Assembly (NCBI GenBank): GCA_000824785.1
Contig: CCNB01000006.1
Coordinates: 186,001-250,000, forward strand
DNA from: Mesorhizobium plurifarium
GTDB lineage: Bacteria; Pseudomonadota; Alphaproteobacteria; Rhizobiales; Rhizobiaceae
Length of the DNA: 64,000 nt
Direction: 5' to 3'
Numbering within the stretch: the stretch's first letter is position 1; every line of letters starts with the position of its first letter. This document shows positions 48,303 to 57,968 of this stretch, in pieces. Made by a program: the position numbers and the translations under genes. The notes under the pieces are model-generated. The model made no database searches. It saw only the letters and a list, made by a program, of their open reading frames with translations, and was not told where the DNA came from.

Positions 48303-48599
48303 CGAAACGTTCCTTTCGAGCATCAAGCGTTTTCGCTTGCCCGTTCTTGGAACGTGTCTTCCCAGCGGCCGGATCGTCAGTCGCAGTTATGCCGCGTCCG
48401 GCCATAAATGCTTCTATCCCCCAGCTCGAATGCTGAGCTGATTCCATAGCCAGCGCAAGAAGTGGGGCGCGCCGTCGCGGCGCGCTGGGCTTCAAGCCTC
48501 GGCGACGGAAAGATGCGCAGACTTGGCTGGTAGAACCAAACGACAGGCCTGCGCCCAGGGTGCCTAAGAACGAAGTTCGGCTGACGGAAGTTCCGGCGT

Positions 48600-49019
48600 T
48601 CAGCCGTCGACATGTTCACGATATTGCGGCAGATCGTCTGTAATCGTGAACCACGGCGCCTTTGAACCGACGAAGATATGTGCGCTCGGGCGAATGCCTG
48701 GATCGTCCGTCAACGTCCCCATGGCGACATGGACGTAGGCGCCATCACGCACCAATGAATAGACGAGCGAGCCGCAGCGGCCGCAATGCGCGTCATGACC
48801 GCTCTCGTCGCCGAAGATCAGCAGCCTGTCGTCGCCGGCGATGAGACGGAACTTGCCGCGCTCGATGCCGGCGAAGGGTTTGAACGCAGATCCGGTCGTG
48901 CGCCGGCAGTTGGAGCAGTGGCAGTTGGCGGCGTAAACGAATTCGTCCGCCACCTCGTAGTGGACGGCGCCGCAGAAGCACTTCCCGGCAAGTTTGCGCG
49001 TCACCGGCTCCTCCGTCAT
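48600..49019 (-). CDS. GFA family protein 2
   Basis: A 139-residue zinc-binding protein: GKCFCGAVHYEVADEFVYAA, CHCSNCRRTTGSAFKPF and HCGRCGSLVYSLVRDG carry the ligand cysteines. It is only distantly similar to the GFA protein at 47404-47772. It is 15 bases after the prfB stop in the same direction, so it may be co-transcribed with it, although the function is unrelated. Confidence 0.87.
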   Translation of the reverse strand: MTEEPVTRKLAGKCFCGAVHYEVADEFVYAANCHCSNCRRTTGSAFKPFAGIERGKFRLIAGDDRLLIFGDESGHDAHCGRCGSLVYSLVRDGAYVHVAMGTLTDDPGIRPSAHIFVGSKAPWFTITDDLPQYREHVDG

Positions 49020-49034
49020 GCAGCGCTGGGGATC

Positions 49035-50166
49035 CTAATCCAAGTCCGCCACCGCTTCGCCTGCGCCGCCCTCGATGCGATGCGAAAGCGAGGCTTCCAT
49101 GAACTCGTCGAGGTCGCCATCGAGCACGCTCGACGGCGATGTGCTTTCGACGCCCGTGCGCAGATCCTTCACGAGCTGGTACGGCTGCAGCACGTAGGAG
49201 CGGATCTGGTGGCCCCAGCCGATGTCGCTCTTCGACGCTTCCGTGGCATTGGCGACCGCCTCGCGCTTCTTCAGCTCTTCCTCGTAGAGGCGCGAGCGCA
49301 GCATTTCCCAGGCCTTGGCGCGGTTCTTGTGCTGCGAGCGCTCAGCCTGGCAGGCGACCGCGATGCCGGTCGCCAGATGGGTGATGCGCACGGCGGAGTC
49401 GGTCGTGTTGACGTGCTGGCCGCCCGAACCCGAGGAGCGATAGGTGTCGATGCGCACGTCGGCTTCGGAAACGTTGATCTCGATCGAGTCGTCGATGACC
49501 GGATAGACCCAGACGCTGGCGAAGGACGTGTGGCGCCGCGCGTTGCTGTCGTACGGCGAGATGCGCACCAGGCGGTGCACGCCGGACTCGGTCTTCAGCC
49601 AGCCATAGGCGTTGTGGCCCTTGATCAGCACGGTCGCGGACTTGATGCCCGCCTCTTCGCCATCGTGGACTTCGAGCACCTCGACCTTGAAGCGGCGGCG
49701 CTCGGCCCAGCGCGTGTACATGCGCAGAAGCATGGAGGCCCAGTCCTGGCTTTCGGTGCCGCCGGCGCCGGCATGGATTTCCAGGTAGGTGTCGTTGGCG
49801 TCGGCTTCACCGGAGAGCAGCGTCTCGACCTGGCGGGCCTTTGCCTCGCCCTGCATCGAACGCAGCGCCGCCTCCGCCTCCGCGATGATGCCCTCGTCGC
49901 CCTCTTCCTCGCCGAGCTCGATCAGCCCGATATTGTCTTCCAGCGCCTGGGTCAGTCCCTTGACGGCGGCGATGCCGTCCTCGAGCTCCTGGCGTTCCCG
50001 CATCAGCTTCTGCGCTTCGATCGGATCATTCCAGAGGCTGGAATCCTCGGCGCGCGAATTCAGGTACTCAAGCCGCTTTACAGCCTGATCCCAGTCAAAG
50101 ATGCCTCCTCAGCAGGGTTATCGCCTGCCTGATCTCGTCGACAATGTTGAGCGTTTCCGCGCGCAT
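49035..50166 (-). CDS. prfB: Peptide chain release factor 2, with programmed +1 frameshift
   Basis: RF2 recognises UAA and UGA stop codons. The gene is in two frames: codons 1-23 ([20 protein letters not shown], then RHL; 50166-50098) end at CTT-TGA, and skipping one base at 50097 continues as [12 protein letters not shown] to 49035, giving 376 residues. The shift site CTTTGAC is the classic one, with AGGAGG a few bases upstream as the stimulatory Shine-Dalgarno-like element. The body has [12 protein letters not shown] (GGQ-domain region), the GGQ motif in [11 protein letters not shown] and the SPF-equivalent tripeptide region. The product therefore controls its own synthesis through UGA termination efficiency. 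Confidence 0.96.
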
Positions 50167-50293
50167 GGCTTTTCGTTCGGTCCTGTTCTTTTCGGTCTTT
50201 TCGGAATAGGCGCGATACATAGGCACGCCGTCGCGGCCTGTAAAGCGAAATGGGCCGGCGGTTTCTCGCCGGCCCGCTATAGAATGCAGGAGG

Positions 50294-52750
50294 TCAGTAG
50301 AGGCCGCCGCCGCCGTCCTGGATGGCCTGGTTGGCCTGGGGCGACAACGCCCCGCCCGAGCCGTTCGAGCCATCGGCGCCCATGCCGATCACCCAATAGC
50401 TGTCGGCGGGGCCGGTGCCGGGCTTGAACGCCTCGACGATGGTGTTGGGGTCGCCTTCGGCGGCGCGCATGCCGGTCTTGCGGTTGATGGCGATCAGCTT
50501 CATGCCGTCGGGGACCTGGAAGTCGGTGTTCGGCTTGCCGTCGAGCGCCACGCGCATGAAGTCCTTGAAGATCGGCGCCGCGAGACCGCCGCCCGTGGCG
50601 CCATGGCCGAGGCCGCGCGGCGTGTCGTAGCCCATATAGAGGCCGACGACGAGGTTGGGCGTATAGCCGATGAACCAGGCGTCCTTCTCGTCATTGGTCG
50701 TGCCGGTCTTGCCGGCGATGTGGCGACCCAGCTCGCCGATGGTGGCGCCGGTGCCGCGCTGCACCACGCCTTCCATCATCGAGGTGATCTGGTAGGCGGT
50801 CATCGGGTCGAGCACCTGCTCGGAATTGTCGACCAGTTCCGGCTCAGGCTGGTTCTTCCATTCGGTGGCGTTGCAGCCCTCGCAGCCGCGCTCATCCTGC
50901 TTGAACACCGTCTTGCCGTAGCGGTCCTGGATGCGGTCGATAAGCGAGGGTTTGATCGATTTGCCGCCGTTGGCCATGATCGAATAGGCCGAAACCATGC
51001 GCATGACGGTCGTCTCGCCAGAGCCCAGCGCCATCGGCAGGTAGGGCGCCAGATGATCGTAGACGCCGAAGCGCTCGGCATATTCCACGACCAGTTTCAT
51101 GCCCATGTCGTTGGCAAGCCGCACCGTCATCAGGTTGCGCGACTTCTCGATGCCGGAGCGCAAGGTGGCCGGGCCAGCGACCGTGCCGTCATAGTTCTTC
51201 GGCGTCCAGGTGGTGTTGCCGCTCTGGATGGTGATCGGACCGTCCATGATGACGGATGCCGGCGTGTAGCCATTGTCGAGCGCCGCCGAATAGACGATCG
51301 GCTTGAACGAGGAGCCGGGCTGGCGCATCGCCTGGGTCGCGCGGTTGAACTCGGATTGCGCATAGGAGAAGCCGCCGACCATGGCGAGCACGCGGCCGGT
51401 ATGCGGATCCATGGCGACGAGGCCGCCCTCGACCTCCGGTACCTGGCGCAGCATGTAGGTGTTGTCGGAGCCTTCGTTCTTCTGCACGAAGATCACGTCG
51501 CCGGGCTCCAGCACCTCCGCCGGGGACTTCGCCCTAACGGATTTGCCGTTGACGAAGTGGCGCATGGCGAAGCCCATGTCTTCCTTGCTGACGGTCCCCT
51601 GGACACGTTCCTTGACCAGGTCGCCGGAAACCTGTCGCGCCGGCTGAAGGCCGATGGTGAGACCGCTCGCCGAACTGTCGAGCACCACGGCAAGCGTCCA
51701 TTCCGGCACGTCTTCGAGGCCCTTGACATTGCCGAGCGGGACGCCCCAGTCGCCGGAGATGTCGATATGCTTCACCGGTCCGCGATAACCGCGCAGCATA
51801 TCGTATTTGAGCAGGCCGTTCTGCATCGCCTTGCGCGCAATGAGCTGTATCTTCGGATCGAGCGTGGTGCGCACCGACAGGCCGCCCTCGTAAAGCGCGT
51901 TCTCGCCATAGCGCGCGATGATCTGGCGGCGGACTTCCTCGGTGAAATACTCGCCGGCAAACAGATAGGAGCCGTTGCGGCGGGGCGTCACGCCGAGCGG
52001 TTCGGCCTTCGCCTTTTCGCCTTCGTCATGGGTGACGTAACCATTCGCGACCATCTGGTCGATGACCCAGTTGCGGCGCTCCAGCGCGCGGTCGGCATGC
52101 TTGAAGGGATGGTAGTTGTTCGGGCCTTTCGGCAGCGAGGCCAGATAGGCGGCCTCGGCAACGGTGAGCTCGTTGACCGACTTGTCGAAATAGGTCAGCG
52201 CGGCGCCTGCAACGCCGTAGGCGCCAAAGCCGAAAAAGATTTCATTCAGATAGAGCTCGAGGATGCGGTCCTTCGAATAAGCCTGCTCGATGCGGAAGGC
52301 CAGGATCATTTCCTTGATCTTGCGCTCATAGGTCTGGTCGGAGGTCAGCAGGAAGTTCTTCGCCACCTGCTGGGTGATCGTCGAGGCGCCGACCTGGCGC
52401 CGGCCCGAGCCGAAGTTCTGCAAGTTGACCACAATCGCGCGGCCGAGGCCGGTGATGTCGATGCCGGGATGGTTGTAGAAATTCTTGTCCTCGGCCGACA
52501 TGAAGGCGGCCTTGACGCGGTCCGGGATGGCCTGGATCGGCAGATAGAGACGCCGTTCGCGCGCATACTCGGCCATCAGCGAACCGTCGGAGGCGTGAAT
52601 GCGCGTCGTCACCGGCGGTTCGTATTTGGCCAAAACCTCGTAGTCGGGCAGGTCCTTCGTCAGATGGCTGATATAGATGGCAAGGCCGCCCGCCACCAGC
52701 AGCGCCAGCGTCGTGCCGATGCCGAAGAAATAGCCGATGAGACGAATCAT
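50294..52750 (-). CDS. mrcA: Penicillin-binding protein 1A (bifunctional)
   Basis: A class A PBP that polymerises and cross-links peptidoglycan. The 818-residue product has an N-terminal membrane anchor (IGYFFGIGTTLALLVAGGLA), a GT51 glycosyltransferase domain with MSAEDKNFYNHPGIDITGLG and GASTITQQVAKNF, and a transpeptidase domain with the SxxK motif in RQPGSSFKPIVYS near residue 482 and KTGTTNDEKDAWFIGY near 680. Between these is an OB-like insertion (DVIFVQKNEGSDNTYML). It lies downstream of amiC and upstream of prfB, all minus strand. Confidence 0.95.
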   Translation of the reverse strand: MIRLIGYFFGIGTTLALLVAGGLAIYISHLTKDLPDYEVLAKYEPPVTTRIHASDGSLMAEYARERRLYLPIQAIPDRVKAAFMSAEDKNFYNHPGIDITGLGRAIVVNLQNFGSGRRQVGASTITQQVAKNFLLTSDQTYERKIKEMILAFRIEQAYSKDRILELYLNEIFFGFGAYGVAGAALTYFDKSVNELTVAEAAYLASLPKGPNNYHPFKHADRALERRNWVIDQMVANGYVTHDEGEKAKAEPLGVTPRRNGSYLFAGEYFTEEVRRQIIARYGENALYEGGLSVRTTLDPKIQLIARKAMQNGLLKYDMLRGYRGPVKHIDISGDWGVPLGNVKGLEDVPEWTLAVVLDSSASGLTIGLQPARQVSGDLVKERVQGTVSKEDMGFAMRHFVNGKSVRAKSPAEVLEPGDVIFVQKNEGSDNTYMLRQVPEVEGGLVAMDPHTGRVLAMVGGFSYAQSEFNRATQAMRQPGSSFKPIVYSAALDNGYTPASVIMDGPITIQSGNTTWTPKNYDGTVAGPATLRSGIEKSRNLMTVRLANDMGMKLVVEYAERFGVYDHLAPYLPMALGSGETTVMRMVSAYSIMANGGKSIKPSLIDRIQDRYGKTVFKQDERGCEGCNATEWKNQPEPELVDNSEQVLDPMTAYQITSMMEGVVQRGTGATIGELGRHIAGKTGTTNDEKDAWFIGYTPNLVVGLYMGYDTPRGLGHGATGGGLAAPIFKDFMRVALDGKPNTDFQVPDGMKLIAINRKTGMRAAEGDPNTIVEAFKPGTGPADSYWVIGMGADGSNGSGGALSPQANQAIQDGGGGLY

Positions 52751-52979
52751 GCCCGCTCCAGTCCGAGGTTCGGGAATTTCCTAAACGAAGCCGACAGTCG
52801 CGCAAGCTTCCCGGGGCGGTCCCAATCCGCAATCAAAAACCCATGTCGCGACCATGTGGACAAAATACGGCAGCGCGAAATTTGAGGACTCGGTTCCCGA
52901 ATAATAACGCCGGGTGTTGTCCTCATGCAACGCTGCTTGTGGTTGTAGTCGTCCGGCGGTTGTGGGCGGGCGCGGCGGG

Positions 52980-54233
52980 TCAGCCGCCCGTCGCGGTTCC
53001 GGCCTTGGCCGCGGCAAACAGCGCGACCGCATTGGTTATGCTTTGCGCCGCCTTGCCGCGCCAGTCGGCATTAAGCAGTTGCGCCTCGTCCTTGACGTTG
53101 GAAAGATAACCGAGCTCGACCAGGACCGAAGGCACGTCGGGAGCCTTGAGCACCCTGAAGCCAGCCGAACGCTGCGGATTGTTGATGAGGCCGACGTTGG
53201 TCGACAGCTGACCGACGAGCGTGTGGGCGAAGCTCATCGAGAAACTGTGGGTCTCGCGGCGGATCAGGTCGATCAGGATGTCGGTGACTTCCTTGTTGTC
53301 GTCCTCGATCTTCATCCCGGCGAACTGGTCGGAGAGGTTCTCGCGATCGGCAAGCGCCTGGGCCTCCGGATCGGAGGCCTTGTCCGAGAGCGTGTAGACC
53401 GTGGCGCCGCGAAGCCCTTTGACGGCGATCGTGTCGGCGTGGATGGAGATCAAGAGATCGGCCTCGTGCTGGCGCGCGATGCGCACGCGTTCGTCCAGCG
53501 CCAGGTACACGTCGTTGTCGCGCGTCATGTAGACATCGTATCTGCCGCCCGCGGCCAGCTTGTCGCGCAGTTCCTTGGCGAAGGCGAGCGTGACGTCCTT
53601 CTCGACCGTGCCGGCGGAGCTTTCGGCGCCGCCGTCGACGCCGCCATGGCCCGGATCGATGACCACCGTGAAGCGATGGCCGGGCGCCGAAACCGGTCCG
53701 GTGCCGACCCGCTCGCCCTTTTCGGTCGAAACGGTCGAACCCGTCGTCAGCGACTGGTTGGCCAGCGCCTCGTCGAATTCCCGCTCGGAAGCGGCCGACA
53801 TGTCGATGGCGACGCGGTAGCCGCCGCCATCGTCATTCTTGAGCACGTCGAGCTTGTCGACGGCGAAAGGTCCCTTGCCGGTGAGGATCAGGCGCGAACC
53901 ATGCCCCTGATCGCCGTAGCGGACAGCGCGCACAAGGCCGCGCGGCTTCACATCCTTGGCGTCAAGGGCGAATCGCGTGCGCGGCAGGTCGATGACCAGA
54001 CGATTGGGGCCGCGCAGCAGGAACCATTTGACGTCCGGCTCGCGGTCGAAATTCACGACGATGCGCATCTTTGTGGCGTCGCCGGCCATCTTGTAGCCGG
54101 TCGCGCCAAGCAGTGTATCCGCGTACGCGGAGGCGAAACAGGACAGGATGGTCAACAGCAAGGCGGTCGAGGCCAGGCGCAGGAAACGCCCGGCGGCCCT
54201 ACCCCTCTTGTCCGCGGTGCCCGCCGATCCCAT
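52980..54233 (-). CDS. amiC: N-acetylmuramoyl-L-alanine amidase (AmiC-type, with AMIN domain)
   Basis: A periplasmic zinc amidase for daughter-cell separation. The 417-residue product has a signal peptide, an N-terminal AMIN peptidoglycan-binding domain (RIVVNFDREPDVKWFLLRGP, RLVIDLPRTRFAL) and the Amidase_3 domain with VVIDPGHGGVDGGAESSAGT (His and Glu ligands), LLISIHADTIAVKGLRGATV and VLVELGYLSNVKDEAQLLN. A hydrophobic signal-like stretch is at about residues 20-40. It is divergent from rne. Confidence 0.92.
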   Translation of the reverse strand: MGSAGTADKRGRAAGRFLRLASTALLLTILSCFASAYADTLLGATGYKMAGDATKMRIVVNFDREPDVKWFLLRGPNRLVIDLPRTRFALDAKDVKPRGLVRAVRYGDQGHGSRLILTGKGPFAVDKLDVLKNDDGGGYRVAIDMSAASEREFDEALANQSLTTGSTVSTEKGERVGTGPVSAPGHRFTVVIDPGHGGVDGGAESSAGTVEKDVTLAFAKELRDKLAAGGRYDVYMTRDNDVYLALDERVRIARQHEADLLISIHADTIAVKGLRGATVYTLSDKASDPEAQALADRENLSDQFAGMKIEDDNKEVTDILIDLIRRETHSFSMSFAHTLVGQLSTNVGLINNPQRSAGFRVLKAPDVPSVLVELGYLSNVKDEAQLLNADWRGKAAQSITNAVALFAAAKAGTATGG

Positions 54234-54878
54234 CTCTTATTCGTCGCTCCCGGTTTGGCGCATCGCGCCCAGCCTTCCGGCAGTGCCTGTCAGGCCACCA
54301 ACTCGATTAACGATTGGTATTCAGAGAAGGTTAACCAAGCCTTTCATGGAGCGCGACGAAAGGCACCTTCCCCTGCGGAAGCGCTTTTTGCCGGCATCCG
54401 AAATCGGGGTTGCCTTCCATCCCGCCAAATCATAAAAGCGACGTTGGATCACTGCAATCCTGGAACCGCTCGCCTCAGCAGTTTCCTGCCAAAGGTCGGA
54501 TGCAAAGGCGGCTCCGTTATCCTTCCAGGCTCAGGTGGTCGCGACGATTTTCGCAGGCGTGCCCTCGTGGCGGGGGAATCGCTTGCGTGAGGAAAACGGC
54601 CGGGTTTGCCCCGCGCCGGCTCTTCGTGAGCAAACAAGCTGGTCCGGCACAGCCCGGGCTTTGGTTCAAAAGGTTCTGCTGGGTGCCGATGGCTTCAAGC
54701 GCAATCATGGAAAGGTCCGCATCGAACCGCGCCATAATGGCTGCGGGCGGCACCGCCATCGCGCTGAAGCGGCGGCTAGCGGACATTCAATTATCCGGCA
54801 TGCATGGAAATACAGATGCGCAGCGGCGGGCATTGCCACGCCAGCTGCGGCTGTCGGCTGCCGGCAGGAAACAAAATA
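54234..54878 (+). promoter_or_regulatory. rne leader and amiC-rne intergenic region
   Basis: 645 bases without a supportable gene on either strand. It should hold the promoters of both genes. A plus-strand promoter candidate lies at 54410-54438, predicting an rne leader of about 430 bases. In E. coli the rne leader (361 bases) is folded and mediates cleavage by RNase E itself; here the long leader suggests the same type of feedback, but I could not define the individual hairpins. Confidence 0.4.
54410..54438 (+). promoter_or_regulatory. Candidate promoter of rne
   Basis: TTGCCT (54410-54415) and TAAAAG (54433-54438) are 17 bases apart on the plus strand. Five of six -35 positions fit an alphaproteobacterial sigma-70 promoter loosely; the -10 is a moderate match. 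Confidence 0.35.
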
Positions 54879-57866
54879 ATGCCCAACAAGATGCTGATAG
54901 ACGCCTCCCACCCGGAGGAAACACGCGTTGTCGTCGTTCGCGGTAACCGCATCGAAGAATTCGACTTTGAATCCCAGGACAAGAAGCAGCTCAAAGGAAA
55001 CATCTACCTCGCCCGCGTAACCCGCGTCGAACCTTCCCTCCAGGCAGCCTTTGTCGAGTATGGCGGCAACCGTCACGGTTTTCTCGCCTTCAGTGAAATT
55101 CACCCCGATTACTACCAGATCCCGGTTGCCGACCGTCAGGCCCTGCTGCGCGCCGAAGCGCAGGAAGCCGAGGACGAGGACGACGACGAGGCCGAGACCG
55201 GCGAAGAACAGCAGGCGCGCGATCGCGGCGGCCGGCGCAACCGGCGTCGCGGCGGCAAGAACCGCGACCGCGGCGAGCACAAGCACGATGCTGAAATCGC
55301 GGCTTCCCCGGAAAGCGGCGAAAGCCAGGCTGAAACCGTAGAGGCCCACGACACCTCTGCCGAGGTTACCGGAAGCGAGGATACCGGCGCCGAAACCGCC
55401 GATGCCCGGGCTGAAAATGCCGAAACAGTCTCCGAGGCCGAATCGGAAACGTCTGAAGAGCCTGCTGCCGAGACCGGCGGCGACGCCGCAGCGGCCGACC
55501 ATGCCGCCGACGACGAGGACGGCAAACCCTCCGAAGGCGGCCCCACGTCGATCGCCGCGAGCGTCGACGCCGACGTGATCTCCGAAGCGGTTCCGCAGTC
55601 AGATCAGCCCGAGCAGACGAGTTCCGAGCAGATTGGGGAAGCCGCCGCCAGCGACAATGATCGCGGCATGCTGGAGGATGTCTCGGCCGCGCATTCCGAC
55701 GAGCACGAAGTCGAATCGGTCGGCGCCGAAGACGCGCTCGAGGAAATCCGCAACCGCCGCAAGCCGGTGCGCCGCCAGTACAAGATCCAGGAAGTCATCA
55801 AGCGCCGCCAGATCCTTCTGGTGCAGGTGGTCAAGGAAGAGCGCGGCAACAAGGGCGCGGCGCTCACCACCTACCTCTCGCTTGCCGGCCGCTATTCGGT
55901 GCTGATGCCGAACACGGCGCGTGGCGGCGGCATCTCGCGCAAGATCACCAACGCCCAGGACCGGAAGCGCTTGAAGGAGGTCGTGGCCGACCTCGAAGTG
56001 CCGCAGGGCATGGGCGTGATCCTGCGCACCGCCGGCGAAAGCCGCACCAAGGCCGAGATCAAGCGCGACTACGAATATCTGATGCGGCTTTGGGAAAACG
56101 TCCGCAACCTCACGCTGCAGTCGTCGGCTCCCGCCCTGGTCTATGAGGAAGGCAGCCTGATCAAGCGATCGGTGCGCGACCTCTACAACAAGGATATCGA
56201 CGAAATCCTGGTCTCCGGCGAGGACGGCTATCGCGAGGCCAAGGACTTCATGCGCATGCTGATGCCGAGCCACGCCAAGGTGGTTCAGCCGTACCGCGAC
56301 ACAACGCCGATCTTCGTGCGCAACGGCATCGAGGCGCAGCTCGACCGCATGCTGCAGCCGCAAGTGACGCTGAAGAGCGGCGGCTACATCATCATCAACC
56401 AGACCGAGGCGCTGGTTTCGATCGACGTCAACTCCGGCCGCTCCACCAAGGAGCATTCGATCGAGGAGACCGCGCTCCACACCAATCTGGAAGCGGCCGA
56501 GGAGGTCGCGCGGCAGTTGAGGTTGCGCGACCTTGCCGGCCTCATCGTCATCGACTTCATCGACATGGAGGAGAACCGCAACAACCGCTCCGTCGAGAAG
56601 CGGCTGAAGGATCACCTCAAGAACGACCGCGCCCGCATCCAGGTCGGCCGCATCTCGCATTTCGGCCTGATGGAAATGTCGCGCCAGCGTATCCGCGCCA
56701 GCGTGCTGGAATCGACCATGAAGCCCTGCCCGCATTGCGGCGGCACCGGCCATGTGCGCTCCGATTCTTCCGTGGCGCTGATGGTGGTGCGGGCGATCGA
56801 GGAATTCCTGCTCAAGGATTCGCGCAGCCACATCATCGTGCGCACACCGTCGGCGACCGCGCTCTATGTGCTCAACCACAAGCGCGCCAACCTGGTCGAG
56901 CTCGAAGCTCGTTTCGGCCTGACCATCACGATCGAGGCAGACGAAACGCTCGGCACCCAGCATTACGCGATCTTCCGCGGCGCCGTTGCCGAGAAGCCGG
57001 AAGGCTTTGTCGAGGTGCGCAGCCTCCCAGCCTATGTCGAGCCGGAAGAGCCCGAGGACGAGATCGTCGTCGAGGAAGAGGACGAAGAGGTTTCGGAGCA
57101 GGCCGAACAACCGCGCCACCCGCAGCAGCAGGGCCAGCATCAGCAGCGCTCCGAGGACGGCGAAGGCCGCAGGCGCCGCAAGCGCCGGCGGCGGCGCGGC
57201 GGCAGGGACCGCGACCGTGAGCACACCGGCGATGCCACGGCCGCGCCGGCGGGGGCTGACGAAGCTGACGCCGATGGAACGGGTGCAACGGAAGAAGCCG
57301 CTCAGGACGTGACCGCCGGCGGCGAAGCCGTGGCGGCAGTTGCCGAGGACAGCTCAGCCAAGAAGCGGCGGCGCGGCAAGCGCGGCGGCAAGCGCAACCG
57401 CCGCGAGGACGAGGCTTCGGAGGCGGTTGCCGGCGAGACCGTCGGCGACACCGAGGACGAAGTGGCGGAAAGCGAGGATGCTGCCGGCGAGCCGGTCGCG
57501 GTAGCCGCGCCCGAGCAGCCTGCCGCTCCCGCCGCCGCCAATGACGACGCCGTAGCGGGCGAAAAGCCGAAGAAGCCGCGCCGTTCGCGAGCCAAGAAGG
57601 CCGCTGAGGAGACCGTCGCCGAGACGGTGTCGGAGCCTGTGGTGGAAGCCCAGGTGGCGCCCGCGACTGTCGAGCCCGAGCCGGCGACTGCCGCTCCCGC
57701 GGCGGCAGAGGCCGAGCCTGCCGCCAACGCGCATCCGACGCGGCGCAAGCCACAGTCGATCGACGCGCCGGTTGTACCCGTGGTGTCCTCTAACGTGTCT
57801 GACGAGGCCAAGGCCGAGGACAAGCCGAAGCGTGCCGGCTGGTGGCAGCGCAAGGGCTTTTTCTAA
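54879..57866 (+). CDS. rne: Ribonuclease E
   Basis: The endonuclease of the degradosome. The 995-residue product starts MPNKMLIDASHPEETRVVVV. The S1 RNA-binding domain begins at about residue 36 (LKGNIYLARVTRVEPSLQAA) but is split by an acidic, Arg- and Glu-rich insertion at about residues 90-292, then resumes with YKIQEVIKRRQILLVQVVKE. The DNase I-like domain carries the catalytic Asp516 (SIDVNSGRST) and Asp559 (VIDFIDME), and the zinc link is CPHCGGTGH near residue 617. The C-terminal 250 residues are Ala/Glu/Arg-rich and disordered, the usual scaffold region. Confidence 0.95.
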   Translation: MPNKMLIDASHPEETRVVVVRGNRIEEFDFESQDKKQLKGNIYLARVTRVEPSLQAAFVEYGGNRHGFLAFSEIHPDYYQIPVADRQALLRAEAQEAEDEDDDEAETGEEQQARDRGGRRNRRRGGKNRDRGEHKHDAEIAASPESGESQAETVEAHDTSAEVTGSEDTGAETADARAENAETVSEAESETSEEPAAETGGDAAAADHAADDEDGKPSEGGPTSIAASVDADVISEAVPQSDQPEQTSSEQIGEAAASDNDRGMLEDVSAAHSDEHEVESVGAEDALEEIRNRRKPVRRQYKIQEVIKRRQILLVQVVKEERGNKGAALTTYLSLAGRYSVLMPNTARGGGISRKITNAQDRKRLKEVVADLEVPQGMGVILRTAGESRTKAEIKRDYEYLMRLWENVRNLTLQSSAPALVYEEGSLIKRSVRDLYNKDIDEILVSGEDGYREAKDFMRMLMPSHAKVVQPYRDTTPIFVRNGIEAQLDRMLQPQVTLKSGGYIIINQTEALVSIDVNSGRSTKEHSIEETALHTNLEAAEEVARQLRLRDLAGLIVIDFIDMEENRNNRSVEKRLKDHLKNDRARIQVGRISHFGLMEMSRQRIRASVLESTMKPCPHCGGTGHVRSDSSVALMVVRAIEEFLLKDSRSHIIVRTPSATALYVLNHKRANLVELEARFGLTITIEADETLGTQHYAIFRGAVAEKPEGFVEVRSLPAYVEPEEPEDEIVVEEEDEEVSEQAEQPRHPQQQGQHQQRSEDGEGRRRRKRRRRRGGRDRDREHTGDATAAPAGADEADADGTGATEEAAQDVTAGGEAVAAVAEDSSAKKRRRGKRGGKRNRREDEASEAVAGETVGDTEDEVAESEDAAGEPVAVAAPEQPAAPAAANDDAVAGEKPKKPRRSRAKKAAEETVAETVSEPVVEAQVAPATVEPEPATAAPAAAEAEPAANAHPTRRKPQSIDAPVVPVVSSNVSDEAKAEDKPKRAGWWQRKGFF

Positions 57867-57899
57867 GCCTTTCAGGCTGTTAGACTGATCTTTTAAAAG

Positions 57900-57929
57900 A
57901 ATCCCGCGCCACATCGGCGCGGGATTTTT
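57900..57929 (+). terminator. Intrinsic terminator of rne
   Basis: ATCCCGCGCC and GGCGCGGGAT form a 10-bp perfect stem with a 5-base loop, followed by TTTT. It lies 34 bases after the stop codon. Confidence 0.9.
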
Positions 57930-57968
57930 CATTTCGCGCCGGTCAGGCGCACTTTTCCTGGAACTGCT

